DNA of 64,000 nt from Coptis chinensis (taxonomy: Eukaryota > Streptophyta > Magnoliopsida > Ranunculales > Ranunculaceae): contig CM027377.1 of assembly GCA_015680905.1 (NCBI GenBank), positions 37,348,501 to 37,412,500 on the forward strand, in the 5' to 3' direction. Positions 34,101-46,089 of this stretch are shown here, one piece after another. Position numbers and translations under genes: made by a program. The first letter of the stretch is position 1; every line of letters begins with the position of its first letter. The notes beneath the pieces were generated by a model. The model searched no databases. It was not told the origin of the DNA and saw only the letters and a list, made by a program, of their open reading frames with translations.

Positions 34101-36423
34101 ATATCATCAGAGACACCGCAAGAAGAAAACTACCGATTCCAACACAGGGCCAATTAACAGCTCATACTACCAAATATTAACAAAAATACTAAAAACTTAA
34201 AAGACAGAATAATGCACGAGTTTCCTTTTACTTAAACTTACTCTTGTAATCACTCCATGTTCCATGAGCAAACAGTCGAAGCAGATCAAGATACGCGGAA
34301 TGTTCGATCCCTTGAAGCTGCATTCAAGTTGATGATATTAAGAAAACAACCATGAACTTTCCAGTCAACCAAAATAAGCATGTATTAATTTTTCCAAGAT
34401 GAACTTCAAAGAAAACTAACTCCATGTATGAAATGAGTATGAGCACTGATAAATGACCACACAGACAAGACAAATACCACGCTTGCAAACCTTTTCATTA
34501 CACCACGCAATGAAATCACAATCTAAGATGACTTAATATGAATCTGTACTGTTATATGCATTCACACAAGTGATATCTGTATATGCTGTCATTTATCAAA
34601 GTCTTCTTGTGATCCATCACAAAATATACAATATATACACACGTATAACTCTAAAATCAAAGGTATAGTTTTGGCTCAACTTCAAAAGGTAATATGATCC
34701 TCAAGGTCTGTCTTAAACAAACTTTTTGCAACTTCCGTTTATGCTATTTACAGGCTACCTGTACAAAAACTTACTGGGGCCCAATTTAATAATTAAGAAG
34801 TTACTTATTAGTTATTACTATTATTACTAGTCAGAAAAAAGTATATTCATTGCTTTTAAAAATATTACAACCATTTGAGATAATTCAAACATAATAAGAT
34901 TATAAGGGCATGGGCCATCACAACTTATTAAACAAACACAAGTACAATGACAAACTCCCCACCTTTACAAGATTAAAGTGTCCCAATCACAAATGAATGC
35001 ATGAAACCGCAAATCCCTAAGTGATATGGCACCCTAAAGACCAATCAAATAAAGTGTCTTTAGCCTCCATGAAGACATCTTGTGCACCCTTGACATTTTG
35101 CTCAAAGATCCGCAATACAATCATTTTGTAGCACCCAATGAAGATATTCAGCTCATTGCATAATAAGGAACTCCTGCGTAATAAGGAACTCCTTATTATG
35201 CAATGTACTGGGAAGAAGTTAATTATATCTATCAGATTCTCAAATAGTATTTTTAAAGAAAAATAATTATAGTAAAAGCAAAGCACCAAACTTCAGACAA
35301 AATTAGATAACATTACCAAAGAGCAATCCACCTCTACATCAATTAACACTACATTCTAGAACATCAACATTAAGGTAATCGATCTTATTGTCAAAACCAT
35401 CACTTATCTCTCTCTTACACGGCAAGGCTTCTATACTTGAACCTCAATAGTAACCCCTAGCAAATAACAACAACTTCTACTACTGCACAAATGATCCTCA
35501 TGTGGGACCTCTCACCTCTCACCTCACATCCTGTCTGTACCCGTATTCTCCACTGTGTTCTGAACAGTGTCAACTCTACAACCTTTTGAATTTTCTCAAA
35601 CTCACCCTCACCACCTCCCACCCAGACAGCCACAACAACTTGCCAGGAGAGTTTGTTTTGTTCTTTTCCTTTTCTGATCAGTGGCATGAGCGAATTTGCT
35701 AGCCACCTATACCCTTAATTTTCTTCCAGTGCCCCCAGGCTCAAGGTGCAAGGTTTGAGTCTAGAGCTTAGGCAAGCAACAGTCTCTACCATTTTTCATC
35801 AAACTCATTTAAACGTTTCGAATACGTATCTCGGGAGGAAGGGGAAGATGCAAAGATTTGGTTTTAGCTTTCTGTCTTAGTAGATTTATGTCTCCCATAA
35901 TTCTCCACAGCACTATTACTTTTCACTAACAAACTAACAATAACTTTCAAAAAACATTCAACTCCCAATAAAATAACATATCACATCCACGACATGAAAC
36001 ATATGGATATTTTATACTCATCAAGTCTAACCAAAATATCTCTACTTCTTAATACACAGCAAACAAACACACTGAGAAAGTAACCAAAAGACAACAAACC
36101 CTAAATGTAACGCGAAACAAGTAAAACTTCTAGACTACTGAAAATACAGAAAAATAAATTCCAAAATAAGTTAAAATCAACAACACATCTACTAAAAAAA
36201 CAGCTTCATACATTATATAATTAAAAAATAATAATAATAAATTAATTAATTAAAGAGATTAAACCTCGATGACATTAGGAACAGAAAGGATCTCAGAGAA
36301 CCCAAAAAGCAAAGGATGAGAAGTAGCTTCAACAATCAACTTTCCAAGAGAATCCCCTTTTTGACTCTGTGCTTGTTTAACAAAATACTCAATCAAATCA
36401 GCTTGTTTTTGTTCAACGTCCAT
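22169..36423 (-). CDS. CSN7: COP9 signalosome complex subunit 7
   Basis: A subunit of the eight-part nuclear COP9 signalosome, which removes NEDD8/RUB from cullins and represses photomorphogenesis. Nine exons on the minus strand, all with GT-AG borders: 36265-36423, 34242-34317, 31012-31100, 28485-28574, 24152-24196, 23960-24030, 23461-23599, 22315-22406, 22169-22190. They total 783 nt, giving 260 residues, the size of Arabidopsis CSN7 (FUS5). The protein starts MDVEQKQADLIEYFVKQAQ. Its PCI-type region includes LLRLFAHGTWSDYK (about 65-78), VRELEDFLINDCMYA (about 124-138) and VQFAAGRDLRAEQLGGM (154-170). Then come SIQEKIKWADTMSDLDKKHK and the basic tail IRPKRRRPPVS. Phases agree at every junction and no stop intervenes. 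Introns 1-4 are 1.9, 3.1, 2.4 and 4.3 kb and carry transposon debris. Upstream of the start are CT-rich sequence (36541-36553) and a probable promoter. Confidence 0.96.
27041..27412. repeat. 186-bp tandem duplication in CSN7 intron 4
   Basis: Two copies begin at 27041 and 27227 with ACATGCA[T/C]TTCCTAATCCAG and run through TCTAGAATACAACAGTGCCT, GACGATTTGAAC and GTTAGAGTTCTATAGGGACA. They are about 92% alike by eye. The minus strand is open across most of both copies, giving a repeated peptide with LLYSRPI and GLG[N/S]AC, but I recognise no family. Confidence 0.8.
27418..27772. mobile_element. hAT-like MITE in CSN7 intron 4
   Basis: TCTGTCAATGG at the left and CCATTGACAACCCTA at the right form inverted ends. 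The interior is rich in GGTTCGGGTT/AACCCGAACC motifs, a pattern common in plant hAT MITEs. The flanks are C-runs, so the target duplication cannot be resolved. No coding capacity is present. Confidence 0.6.
27812..28085 (-). pseudogene. LINE reverse-transcriptase fragment
   Basis: The minus-strand frame reads FIGLEPINLIGSGYKIINGM, then LASKLEVFLNSQIYKEQDAVV. This matches the segment around the P-I-S-L-x-G motif of plant L1-type LINE reverse transcriptase, just N-terminal of the catalytic YADD box. The YADD part is absent. It lies in CSN7 intron 4 on the same strand as CSN7. It is a short decayed piece without visible LINE ends. Confidence 0.6.
29580..30592 (+). mobile_element. 5'-truncated L1-type LINE, 3' part
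   Basis: The translation carries the C-terminal part of a LINE ORF2: RCLWRLMKDGIFSVSTFYG, LVWRVPISLKVKIFF, a TAG in place of a likely TGG, EAVWSCILTADILRHRG, then the zf-RVT cysteine-histidine pattern CTMCDTFDEDIGHLFLHC, and a terminal IWVLWKTRNSHIFRG. ORF2 stops at 30433. A 3' untranslated region of about 145 bases with AATAAAG leads to an A-run at 30576-30592. The element lies antisense in CSN7 intron 3. The 5' truncation is typical of target-primed insertion. No clear target duplication was found. Confidence 0.85.
31690..32250. repeat. Diverged tandem duplication in CSN7 intron 2
   Basis: Two units of about 250-290 bases, starting near 31705 and 31955, share ACCAAGC[G/A]TCACAAGTT, CTACCACTAACTAGAGA, GAGTCCCACC[T/A]GAATTT, GATGTTAATGCCTA-like sequence and GACTAGTCC[T/C]TGTT. 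Similarity is roughly 75-80% by eye. The content is non-coding. Confidence 0.65.
35155..35206. repeat. Short palindrome in CSN7 intron 1
   Basis: ATTGCATAATAAGGA on the left is matched by TCCTTATTATGCAAT on the right, around a short core with GGAACTCC. This gives a roughly 50-base imperfect hairpin. It could be a recombination by-product or a very small foldback. Confidence 0.6.
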
Positions 36424-36789
36424 TTTTTATTTTATTTTTTTTGTAAGATTTTTAACAACTACCCATTCACTATAATTATCTAATGAAAAAAAAGACACGG
36501 CTTTGTAGAAAATAAAGGTTTTGAGGGTTTTAATCACTCTGCTCTCTCTCTCTGTTTTTTTTCTGCGCTTGTGAATAAAAAGTAGCCTTTTGGGGTGGTT
36601 TTTTTTATATGCAACCTCGTTTTTGGAGTTTGGTTTGATGGGCTGTTTTTGTGTGGGCTCTTTTTCGGTCCATGTTTGGATGGGCTAATTCAAGTCCAGT
36701 AAGTAAACCTAGGTCACTTTATTTGATTTTGATGATAGAGTAGCTATATATAAGTCACGCTTAATGTGAGACTATTATTTTTTTTCCGC
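36424..36789. promoter_or_regulatory. CSN7 5' flank and probable promoter
   Basis: The region just upstream of the CSN7 start codon holds a CT run (36541-36553) and T-rich stretches, typical of plant core promoters and leaders. No confident TATA box in the minus orientation was picked. No other gene starts here. Confidence 0.4.
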
Positions 36790-37560
36790 TAATCACCCAT
36801 CACATTAAAATTTAGGGTTGCAATACACTTTGGAAGAGGCTTCATGTCTTGATTACTAATAGCCCACCTAGCAAGTTCATGGGCCTCCCCATTAAATAAC
36901 CTACTAATCCAATGCATATGAATTATGAAATATACTAGTATACTGCGTGGCAGTGGGGAGTGAGCGGAGATGCAGGGGAGAGAGAGAGTTGGGTGATGCA
37001 GGGGAGAGAGAGATGGGTGAAGAAGAAAGGTATTTGGGCGGAAAAAAAAAAGGAGAGAGAAGATGAGGACAGACAAACAGAAACCAACCAAGTTGGTTTT
37101 TGTCCGCATAGGCCCCCCTTCTGCCAAAATCGTTCGCTCCGCTTACTCGACTACGAAACATAACCTTATTATTTTTTATTTTTTGTGAGCAAAATGGAGA
37201 CATAACCTTATTAAGTGAAAGCTTTGAAGTTGTTACTATGGACTCCTAATGCCACTCTAGGTTCTCAAAAGTAGTAAAAGTTGCCAGATTTGCTAGAGTT
37301 TGAATCACTCGTTGATTGTCTCCTTCAATGAGAAAACAACTTGCAGATAGAGTTCCAGCCAAGTGGATAGCAGTTTTAGCTGCCACAAACTCTGCTTCTT
37401 CGATCACCACTTCGAACTTTGAAGGTTTTGAAGACTGTAGCAACTGGCTTTCCTTCCATATTCCAAGCTATCACTCCTGTTGCACATGCTCCTCTTCCTC
37501 CTTCCCTGTCAAAAAAGGCATCAAACCGTATATTAATTGGTTTGGGATCAAAAGACTATG
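36790..37560 (-). pseudogene. RNase H (RVT_3-type) remnant, interrupted
   Basis: On the minus strand the segment 37560-37250 reads INIRFDAFFDREGGRGA, GVIAWNMEGKPVATVFK, then after a frame change EEAEFVAAKTAIHLAG and CFLIEGDNQRVIQTL. This is the D...E...D order of a plant RNase H-like domain. The closing part RLFNGEAHELARWAISNQ is found at about 36840-36900. The two parts are separated by about 300 bases (36920-37215) of GA-rich sequence that looks inserted and is bounded on one side by a repeated ACATAACCTTATTA (about 37159 and 37200). It may be a LINE tail or a host RNase H-domain pseudogene. Confidence 0.65.
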
Positions 37561-38230
37561 TCACATGAGATGTTATTGTAGTGTTGAATATATCATATTT
37601 TAGAGATGAGAGGCGATAATTGTTTGTACATTTTAACTCGAAACATGACATGTTTTTTAACTTAAAATAATTGGTTTGGGATAACAAGGGGGCGCACTTT
37701 GGGCAAGCTAATCCTTAGCGCTGGATCGACTGATTATTATAAATAATTACTCTTATGTCTTGGGTTGCATGGGTCATGTTATTCATGGTGGACCACACAC
37801 ACACATATATATTTATAACCGCCATTTATTATTGCAAAATTAATCGTTATGCACAACAAGCGGTAAGATTATACCAAAGTAGTCTATATAACAAAGAAGT
37901 AAAGTGTGAGGCCCATAGGGCCTCTATCCTACAGCTCTAACAGTCTACAATCTAACCCTGTTTTATGGGCTTATGACGTGGACGAATGTGGGGTTATCTA
38001 GTGGTATGATGTTTTAGTGATTTCAAACAGGCCCATAGGATCCCCTATTTTGTTTTCTTCTCCAAACACCCTCCTATTTTGTTTTTTTCTCCAAACACCA
38101 TCGTCATCACTCCTCGCCTTTGAGCCAAACTGAAGAAGACACTTTAGACAAAAAAACTTTATGACAAGTAGAAAAATTAGTGTAAAAAACATAGAAAGTC
38201 ATAGGATATGGAGTGGAAGACCGTGTTACC
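37561..38230. other. Intergenic, no gene recognised
   Basis: Mixed-composition sequence between the RNase H remnant and the copia fossil. A direct repeat of TTGTTTTCTTCTCCAAACAC-type sequence occurs near 38050 and 38080. No element ends were found. Confidence 0.4.
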
Positions 38231-41200
38231 TTAGAGTCCGATTGGATGAGGTTGGTCGAACGAGAGACTGTAGGTGCCTTGGTGATAATCTTTGATGAGA
38301 AGTGGTGGGGGGTTTCGCACTCTAGTAGATCGAGGTGAGGTAGGAAGGTTGAGTTGTGGTGGCTGAGGGGTTTCCAAAATTGCAGGTGATGGAGCTGACT
38401 GTGGTAGCAGATTGACAGGAGGGAGAGTCTTTGGCGCCGATTTATCTTGGATCGAGAGCGCCGCCGCTCGGACTTGGAGATACTGAGAAAGATTGAATGT
38501 CGAAAGTTTCATTGTCTGGGATGGGTAAGGGATAAACAGACAGATGTGATGGTGGGGAAGATAAATGTTGATAGGGGAATATATTCTTATGGAAAATCAC
38601 GTCACGGGAAGTAAATTTTTTTTTTGGAAGATAGATCATAAATGTGATAACCTTTCTGAGCATAAGGACAACCAATGAAGATGTCAGGTTTACCTCGGTA
38701 ATCAAACTTATTTTTAATGGAAGTGTTATGAACAAAACATAAAAAACCAAAAACACGAAGATGGGCAATAGTGGGAGGTGTTGTAAATGAGATAGCCTGC
38801 GGTGAGAATGCATTCACCCCATAAGAATAACAGGAGATGAGCTTGAAAACGTAATGCCCGTGCAACGTTGAGTAAGTGACGATGTTTTCTTTCAACAACA
38901 GCATTTTGTTCGGGAGTAGCAACGCAATTATGTTGGTGGATAACCCTATGTTTGGAAAAAAAATTGTTGCATATTTAACAAAGGGATGTTGTAAATGCTA
39001 TTTAACAAAGGGCTAAGAATTTTGTTAATGAGATAGCCTGCGGTAATAATGTATTCACCCCATAAGAATAACAGGAGATGAGCTTGAAAACGTAATGTTC
39101 ATGCAACGTTGAGTAAGTGACTATGTTTTCTTTCAACAACAGCATTTTGTTGGGGAGTAGCAACGCAACTATGTTGGTGGATAACCCTATATTTGGAAAA
39201 AAATTGTTGCATATTACGGGATATAAATTCGGATCCATTGTCGGATCGAAGGACTTGGATTTCATGAAAATGGTTATCAATGTTGTCATGGCTAGATATG
39301 AGCGAATGTATTGTAGAATGAAATTGAGTATGAACCATGTCAAAAAAGGATTGTAAATGCATGGCAGTTTCAGATTTAACAGTCATAAGATAAATCCATG
39401 AAACACGACTAAAATCATCGACAATAGTTAAGAAAAAACGAGCATTGGAATAGGATGGTAAATGAAAGGGACCCAAATATCATAATGAGTCATTTGAAAA
39501 GGTCTAATAGTTTTTATTGAACTATGAGAAAAAGATAAACGTGTTTGCTTAGCTTGCGGACATACATGGCAAGTAACATTATTTGAACTAGAAATAAAAG
39601 AAAATTGTTTAGCTAAAATCTGCAAAGGAGTGGAAGAGAGAAGTTCTAAGTGATAATGCCATAAATGATTGGTGGTGAAGTTGTGGGATGAGCAAACAGA
39701 AGCTAGTTGAAGGTGGTAGAGTCCCCCATTAAGCCGTCTCAATCCAATCTTCTTCTTCGATAACTGGTCCTAAAAAGACAAGAATCATTAGTCAACGTGA
39801 CGGAGATAGGGTGAGACTTGACTAGTTCACTAATGGAAAAACAAGTTAAAATGAAAAATGGGAACAAACAGAACATTGTCAAGACGCAATAGAAGGGAGA
39901 GAATAACACTACCAACATGAGTGATTAAATGGTCTGTTCTATCTGGAAGTTTAAGAGTAGAATGTGTTAAACAGGTATGATAATGAGAAAACAGATGTAA
40001 CGATGAACAGACATGATTGGTAACACCAGAGTCGATGGTCCATATGGATTTAGAAAAAACACAAGAGAGAAATACCTATCAAGTTTGCTTGTGAAGTGGT
40101 GCTACCTGAATCGAGCAAACTGAGAAGTTGGTTGTACTGTTTTGTGGAGAAAACAGGAGAAGTGGAGTCCGTAGCAACTGAATTGACTTGAGCAGGCTTG
40201 GGGGATAACTATGCAGTTTAAAACATATACCAATATGATGTCCAACTCTGTTACAATGATTGCAAAATAGACATGAGGAGAGAAGCGCTGGCTTTCATCC
40301 GCTTGCATTGATCCGAGGGCTGCCAATTGCGAACCATTGTTGCTCTATTGAGGTTTGAACGGGCATGGTTTTGAAGAAGAAGCCCAATTGTGCTTTTTAA
40401 AGTGGGTACTCAGGGCAGCAGTGTCTAGAGCAGAAAGACGAGATAGTGCATGAATCTCTTGTTGCTTCTCTTCCTGTCAGATTAAAGAATAAATCTTGGA
40501 CATACAAGAAAAATGATCAATTAAGATAATTTGACTGTGAATGGATTGAAAATGAGCATCTAGGCCTTGCATAAATTTCATAGAACGACCATCTTCAATC
40601 TCTTTGGCAAAAATAGATACATGACCACAAGTACAAGAAGGCACTATAGACAAAGAACTTAATTTATCCCATAAAGATTTAAGCAAAGTGAAGTAAACAG
40701 ATACAAGACGGTTGTCTTGTTTGAGAAGAGTGATGGAATCTTTTAGTTGAAAGACCTTGGGTACGTTAGTTTGGGAAAAATGGTCACCTAGATCTTTCCA
40801 GATTTCAGATGCAGAGTCGGCATAGAGGATGCTTCCACGGATATCTAGAGTAACAGAATTGAGAATCCATGAAGCAACGAGATCACCACATCGCGATCAC
40901 TTAACTTTCTCTTTGGGAGTAGTGGGAGGTGTGACGGAGCCATCGACAAAACCAAATTTATTCTTTGCTCGAAATGCTCTAGAGATAGATTGTAGCCATG
41001 TCGGATAATTGTCACCGGATAATAGAGGAGAGACGAGAACAGCCGTAGGGCATTATCGGAATGGTGTATAAAGAAAGGATCATCGGATCCCAGAGGAGAG
41101 TCATTGTTGATGGTGTTGGGTTCGGCCATCAAGAATGGAGAGAGAGCGGAAGCTTTGAGCGGCTAGGGTTAGGATCGAAGTTAGTTTGATACCATGATAA

Positions 41201-41353
41201 ATTAGAAGGAGATAGATTTGAAAGAATATTTACTTGATTATTTTATACTGTTTACACACTTGTTTATATAGAGTTTATAAGTTCCTAATCCGTACATATT
41301 GTTGCTATCTACGTTAATAGAAATCCTAAAACAAATAGGAAACAAACTGTACA
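38231..41353 (-). mobile_element. Ty1/copia retrotransposon fossil, incomplete
   Basis: A broken LTR retrotransposon on the minus strand. The likely 5' LTR is at about 41195-41353, with a primer-binding-site-like motif next to it. Leftward from there come gag-like sequence (about 41130-40100), a pre-integrase region and an integrase core (about 39480-39100). The integrase-to-reverse-transcriptase linker follows, ending at about 38231. Reverse transcriptase, RNase H and the second LTR are not seen, so age cannot be taken from LTR divergence. Many disabling changes indicate an old copy. Confidence 0.85.
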
Positions 41354-41461
41354 AGCGGCGAGAGTGGTTTATTGGAAGATTAGGCTTGGGCGCGCTCTAA
41401 TTGTACTAGAGAAGAGGGCATGTGCGCTCTGACATGGACAAAGCTACTTCTAATAGTAATT

Positions 41462-41491
41462 GTGTCGTACGACACGGGCAATTAATACTAG
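41462..41491 (+). mobile_element. Helitron 3' terminus (plus strand)
   Basis: A perfect 14-base palindrome GTGTCGTACGACAC is followed by GGGCAATTAATA and CTAG, then T. This is the canonical Helitron 3' end: hairpin, short spacer, CTAG, host T. The 5' end would lie to the left, but no convincing TC-type terminus was found, so the element's extent is unknown. It lies just outside the copia LTR. Confidence 0.6.
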
Positions 41492-41559
41492 TTACATACA
41501 AACGTTGGTGGTTTCATCCACAAAAAAAAAATCTAATTAAATAGTCCATTAATTCTCTT

Positions 41560-42810
41560 GGTACATTAACTTTCAAACCAACCAGACTAGATAAGCAAGA
41601 AGCATCTTCAGCTCGATCCGAGGCAAAAGAAGCAAGAGCATTCGCCACAAAGTTCGATTCAAGATAATTCCATTTCATATCAATCCTTTCCAGGGGTACT
41701 TATCAAGTGTGAACACTCTTGAATAACACAAGCCACCTCCCAAGGAATATCTCCAAATGGTTGCTTAATGCAATGATGAATGAATTTTGAATCAGTCTCA
41801 ACTATAACATGAATATCATTCAACTGCAGATAAGTTAAGATCTTCAACCCGAAATGTAATGCTTCACTTTCAGCCATAATAGTGGAAGCATGTAGAATTG
41901 GTACTGCCAAACCAACAATAAATCTACATACCTTCTCAATCTCGAAGGACACAACCAACTCCTGCAACACCTGGGTTACCTCGAGAAGATCCATCAATAT
42001 TCAATTTAAAAACTCCATATGGTAGGAATATCCAAATGGTCGGAACCCAATTCGTATTACTTGCCAATGAAGTTGATGAAGAGAAAGTTGATATTCCTTC
42101 GCCTTGTTCATCTCGCCACATGTTTTCTACTAGTTTTTTTTGCTTGCATCATATAATGAACAAGTTAAACCTTAGCAACATTAAATCTAGCGTTGTTTCA
42201 TGTCAGCCATATATGCCAAATTACCGCAACCATAAGAGATAAACACCAATCAACCTCCACATGTTGCAAAGCTAATGCAATTCAATCAAACTCTTAATCT
42301 AATCAATCAGCAAAGTGGTTAAAGTCATTAATGTTTGGCAGAAAATACCAACATCAAACCACACTGCTCTTTCAAAGGAGCAACCAATGAAGATATGTTT
42401 TTTTGAATCAGTACCATTTTCACAAAGAGAACACGAAGGAGGAACACTAATACCTTTCGATGCTAAAAAATCCGCCGTTGGAACCACCTCCTGGATACAT
42501 TGTCATAAAAAAAATCTAATTTTATATGGTATTGCCACCCTCCAAATTTTCTTAAAAATTGGATCAGGATGAATGTTATCATCATCAAACAATTGATTCA
42601 CCTTAATATGCAAATTTCACCGAATATCTACCATATTTATCAGGGCCCATAATCTATAATCTGGATGAAGCTCAGAAGACAAAGGAATTGAAAGTATACG
42701 AGCAGCATATTCATTAGGCCAAAAAATCCACATCTTCAACATTGCAGGTACGAACCGCATATTTGACCAGTGGAATTGTAAAGAGATTAAGAGAAACAAT
42801 TCTATCAAGT
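41560..42810 (-). pseudogene. LINE ORF2 C-terminal remnant (zf-RVT and RNase H)
   Basis: Leftward on the minus strand: WPNEYAARILSIPLSSE, IFKKIWRVAIPYKIRFFL, then the zf-RVT pattern CSLCENGTDSKKHIFIGC. An RNase H domain follows with its first acidic block FKLNIDGSSRGNPGVAGVG, AESEALHFGLK and VETDSKFIHHC, ending near NALASFAS at 41640. The order is normal for plant LINEs that end in RNase H. Frames are broken in several places, and no poly(A) tail or 5' part is visible. Confidence 0.75.
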
Positions 42811-43624
42811 ATAAAAAATAATATTTCAGCCATGTTACTTGTTAAACATTATGCAATCCATCGTAAATACTTTTTTTTTTTTTTTATAAAGCCATCATAA
42901 GTACTTCTCTTGACAAACTCTGGCCATTTTTTTTCAAATGTCAAAGATGTTGTTCTAGAGGCTTTGTTGGAAATTGAAAGGGAAAAAATCGAGTATGACA
43001 ACAATGATGAGAATAAAGTAGATAACAAGAGCACAAGAGTTGGTTAATATGAAATAATTAACCTAACATGAAATATTTTTTAGCCCACGATTTGCCAAAG
43101 ACAAATGAGAATGTTTGTTGTGATTAGATATGAAACTGATTTTATTACGGTAGACAATTTGATATCTTATTAGAGATATATATGTAAGCAAGAATATTGT
43201 TGCAGCAAATGTTTAGGATTAAGGTTTAAGATCAAAGCAAAAACATAAATTTAATCAAAGATTTAAGAAGCGCCTACAACTAATTTTATGTCACAAATAA
43301 GAAATATCAACCTATGCCGAGAAACTATCATCTGCCACGTGCCTGACAGAAGACACGACATTTGGCAGCATACGTTTTAAATTAAACTAGTACGTGATCC
43401 GTGTTATATACTAGTTTGTTTGGAGTATTCAAGCCCGTTGCTCGAATATCTATTGTTTATTACTATATAGAAGAAACATGGTTAACTACATTAAGAGAAA
43501 GTTTATTAAGAGAAAGTTTATAATAGCCCAAATATGAAATAATATAATCAACATACTATACCTAAGGCTATTCGTCGCCACTACCCTAATAGAAAAAAAA
43601 ACAAATTACGACCATTCAGGCCAA

Positions 43625-43805
43625 TGATCTATAACATCCTCACTAAATGAGTCACCCTAGGAAAATTCCAAAAATTCTGGTTGGTAGGTGAATTGAGAAG
43701 ATCTTCCAGATTAAAGTGATCACCGACATGCACATTCTGACTGATCCAAGCATCGACACCAACTAAATCTGTAGCAAGCTCCTCAAGAAACTGCCCATTA
43801 TAAGC
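43625..43805 (-). pseudogene. Unidentified coding-like fragment
   Basis: The minus strand reads GQFLEELATDLVGVDAWISQ, then NVHVGDHFNLEDLLNSPTNQ, NFWNFPR and ends at a stop. The D-H-F-x-x-x-D-L-L core is reminiscent of the N-terminal region of plant GATA factors, but no zinc finger is nearby. The assignment is a guess. It lies about 520 bases outside the 5' end of Helitron H2. Confidence 0.35.
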
Positions 43806-44743
43806 TAAGGACTGTTAATCTGCAACATACGCTTCCAACATTTCAATTTACAATAATAACGCTCAAAAACCTAAATTATATATCTCATCCCTAAAATCTA
43901 GATTTCATCCATCAAAACCAATAAATTCTAAAAAAACCTAATGAATGAAAATGGTTAAATAGTAACAAACAAACAAAAATAGTGAAATAGTGAAGATGAA
44001 ATTTAGGAAATTGCTAAGAAATTACGTTGTTAGATTGTTTAACCCAATTGTTTATTATTATTATTATTTCCAATTTAATTCTAATTATAATGAAATAAGT
44101 AGCATAAAAATGTTAGGGAACTAATTATATAATTTCATTGACATAAGGAAGGTTATTCTAAATTATTAAAAAATAGAAAAAATTATATAATTTTAGTGAA
44201 GTGCGGAAAGTTCTTCTAAATCATTAAAAAAAGAGGGAGTTGATTCTAATTCTAGTGAGGGAGGTGCTTCCAATTTGTAAAAAAACAAAAAAAAACTATT
44301 TGGTGTTGCGTGAAGTTGGGCTATCTACTATCTATACTAGCAAAATGCACGTGCTCTGCACATGAGTGACAAATAAATCTTATTGGAGCGTACGTGAATA
44401 TGAACACATGTACAGTTGTAATAGATATACACTCATCCAAAAAAAGGGGAAAATTAATATGTATGACAAATAGTTATTCCGATTAAAATTGATAGTTTGG
44501 CATAACTTTTCAAACCTCTTTTGTTTGAAAATGTTGTTAATAATGAATCTTATAAAGCAATATAATTGCTACATATTCATTTTAGATGTGAGTTTGGCAT
44601 TGAAATAATTCTACATATTCCAAAAAGAATAGAGGGCTTGTTGCCTCAACAGAAGTATCTCATGTTATCTTCAAACCACTTGTTTCTGAAATTATTTCCT
44701 CAGTAATATAATCCTCAATATGTGACTTGTCAAGATGATGTTC

Positions 44744-45399
44744 TTAGTGGACATCTCCTATGTTTGCAACGTCTCTGTTTGTGCAATTGTGTTGACTTGA
44801 AGTATTACATGTGCCTCCACATGAATTAGTTATCAGACCACCCAATGCTAAAGCAGGATCTTTAAGCGCAACATCCTCTAGAAATCCAGCATTGGGAACG
44901 TAATGATCTTTTGTAGATTCCCTGTACATAAGTCCCTCCATAAATAAACCATATACATCCTGGACCAACTTGGAAAAACAATTAATTTTGCTCAGTATAC
45001 TTGCCAGAGTGAATCTCAGTAACAGTGGGTTATTCGCAAAGCCTTTCCACGCAAACCGGCTTTCGGTGCTTCGGTGCTACTCATAGTGGTCGTCCCGACC
45101 ACATCCAAATATTCCAAAGAGTATTCAAATGACAACTCCACCAAAATAATCATTATTTACAGTACATGGAAGAAATAAGAAAAGAAGTCCATGGAACAAT
45201 TGCTTACTGCAATTGAAGCTACATTGTTAGGGACTGTTACTGCCCATGGTTGCCCAACTTGTAAAGGAGGAACTCCTTTAGCAGGTATACTAATACCCAG
45301 AAACATCAAATATGCTCCCCCAATGATAAAATGTGATACCTTGCCCCCCTTGAGCATAAAAGTTGGCTAGGAGTTCAGGCACCTTCCAGAGTGCATAAA
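44744..45399 (-). pseudogene. eIF2D (ligatin) PUA-domain fragment
   Basis: Captured piece of the translation initiation/recycling factor eIF2D. Exon one (45399-45208) reads YALWKVPELLANF and, after a frame change, MLKGGKVSHFIIGGA, then ISIPAKGVPPLQVGQPWAV and VPNNVASIA before a GTAAGC donor. Exon two (about 45090-45011) reads TTMSSTEAPKAGLRGKALRI, THCY, stop, DSLW; its acceptor is lost. Exon three (about 44922-44744) reads ESTKDHYVPNAGFLEDVALK and DPALALGGLI. This is the PUA domain and following linker in correct order with introns kept. It sits nearest the 3' end of H3. Confidence 0.82.
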
Positions 45400-45494
45400 C
45401 TGCAAGATGAGAACAGGAGTCATAAGGGTGTCAAGCTAAGGCCTAAATGTATGGATAAAAAGCAAACTCTAGAGAGTTGCATATAATATAATAG

Positions 45495-45498
45495 AAAA

Positions 45499-45582
<84 letters not shown>
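45495..45582. repeat. TA microsatellite
   Basis: About 40 uninterrupted TA dinucleotides inside Helitron H3. It produces artefactual Tyr-Ile frames on the minus strand. Confidence 0.95.
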
Positions 45583-45583
<1 letters not shown>

Positions 45584-45930
45584 TTATTATAGCCACATTT
45601 TTTGACATACAAATGAATTAAGGTCTAGTTTTTTTGTGGAGATGGCCTCCCTACTATGAAGATCATTCTCACAAAAAATCATAATATTTGGATATGTCTA
45701 ACCATGTAAAAATTAGTGTTCATTAGTGTTCATTTTTTAATTTTTCATCTAACTGTCTAAAAGTTTTGTGAGCATGTTATAATGTTAGACTTCTTTGAAT
45801 GAGCTAAATTTTTGTGAGCATGTTCTCCATGGTGGGGAGATCATATCTACAAAAAATTAGCCCTTAATTCAACTTTTAAGTCTATGATTTTGCTTGGATT
45901 AATTTACAATGTGGCTATAATGTGCGCATA

Positions 45931-45961
45931 AGATTTAGTCGTTAGCTAATACTTCAGAGTA

Positions 45962-46036
<75 letters not shown>

Positions 46037-46042
46037 TAGAGC

Positions 46043-46089
<47 letters not shown>

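Noticed and set aside
35457-35702. Overlapping frames on both strands in CSN7 intron 1
   Set aside because: CT/CA-biased intron sequence without codon structure or family motif.
43388-43425. CCGTGTTATATACTAGT as a possible Helitron 3' end
   Set aside because: The left half of the hairpin is missing, and no stem could be drawn.
45420-45608. Minus-strand frame rich in Tyr-Ile repeats
   Set aside because: It is a translation of the TA microsatellite.
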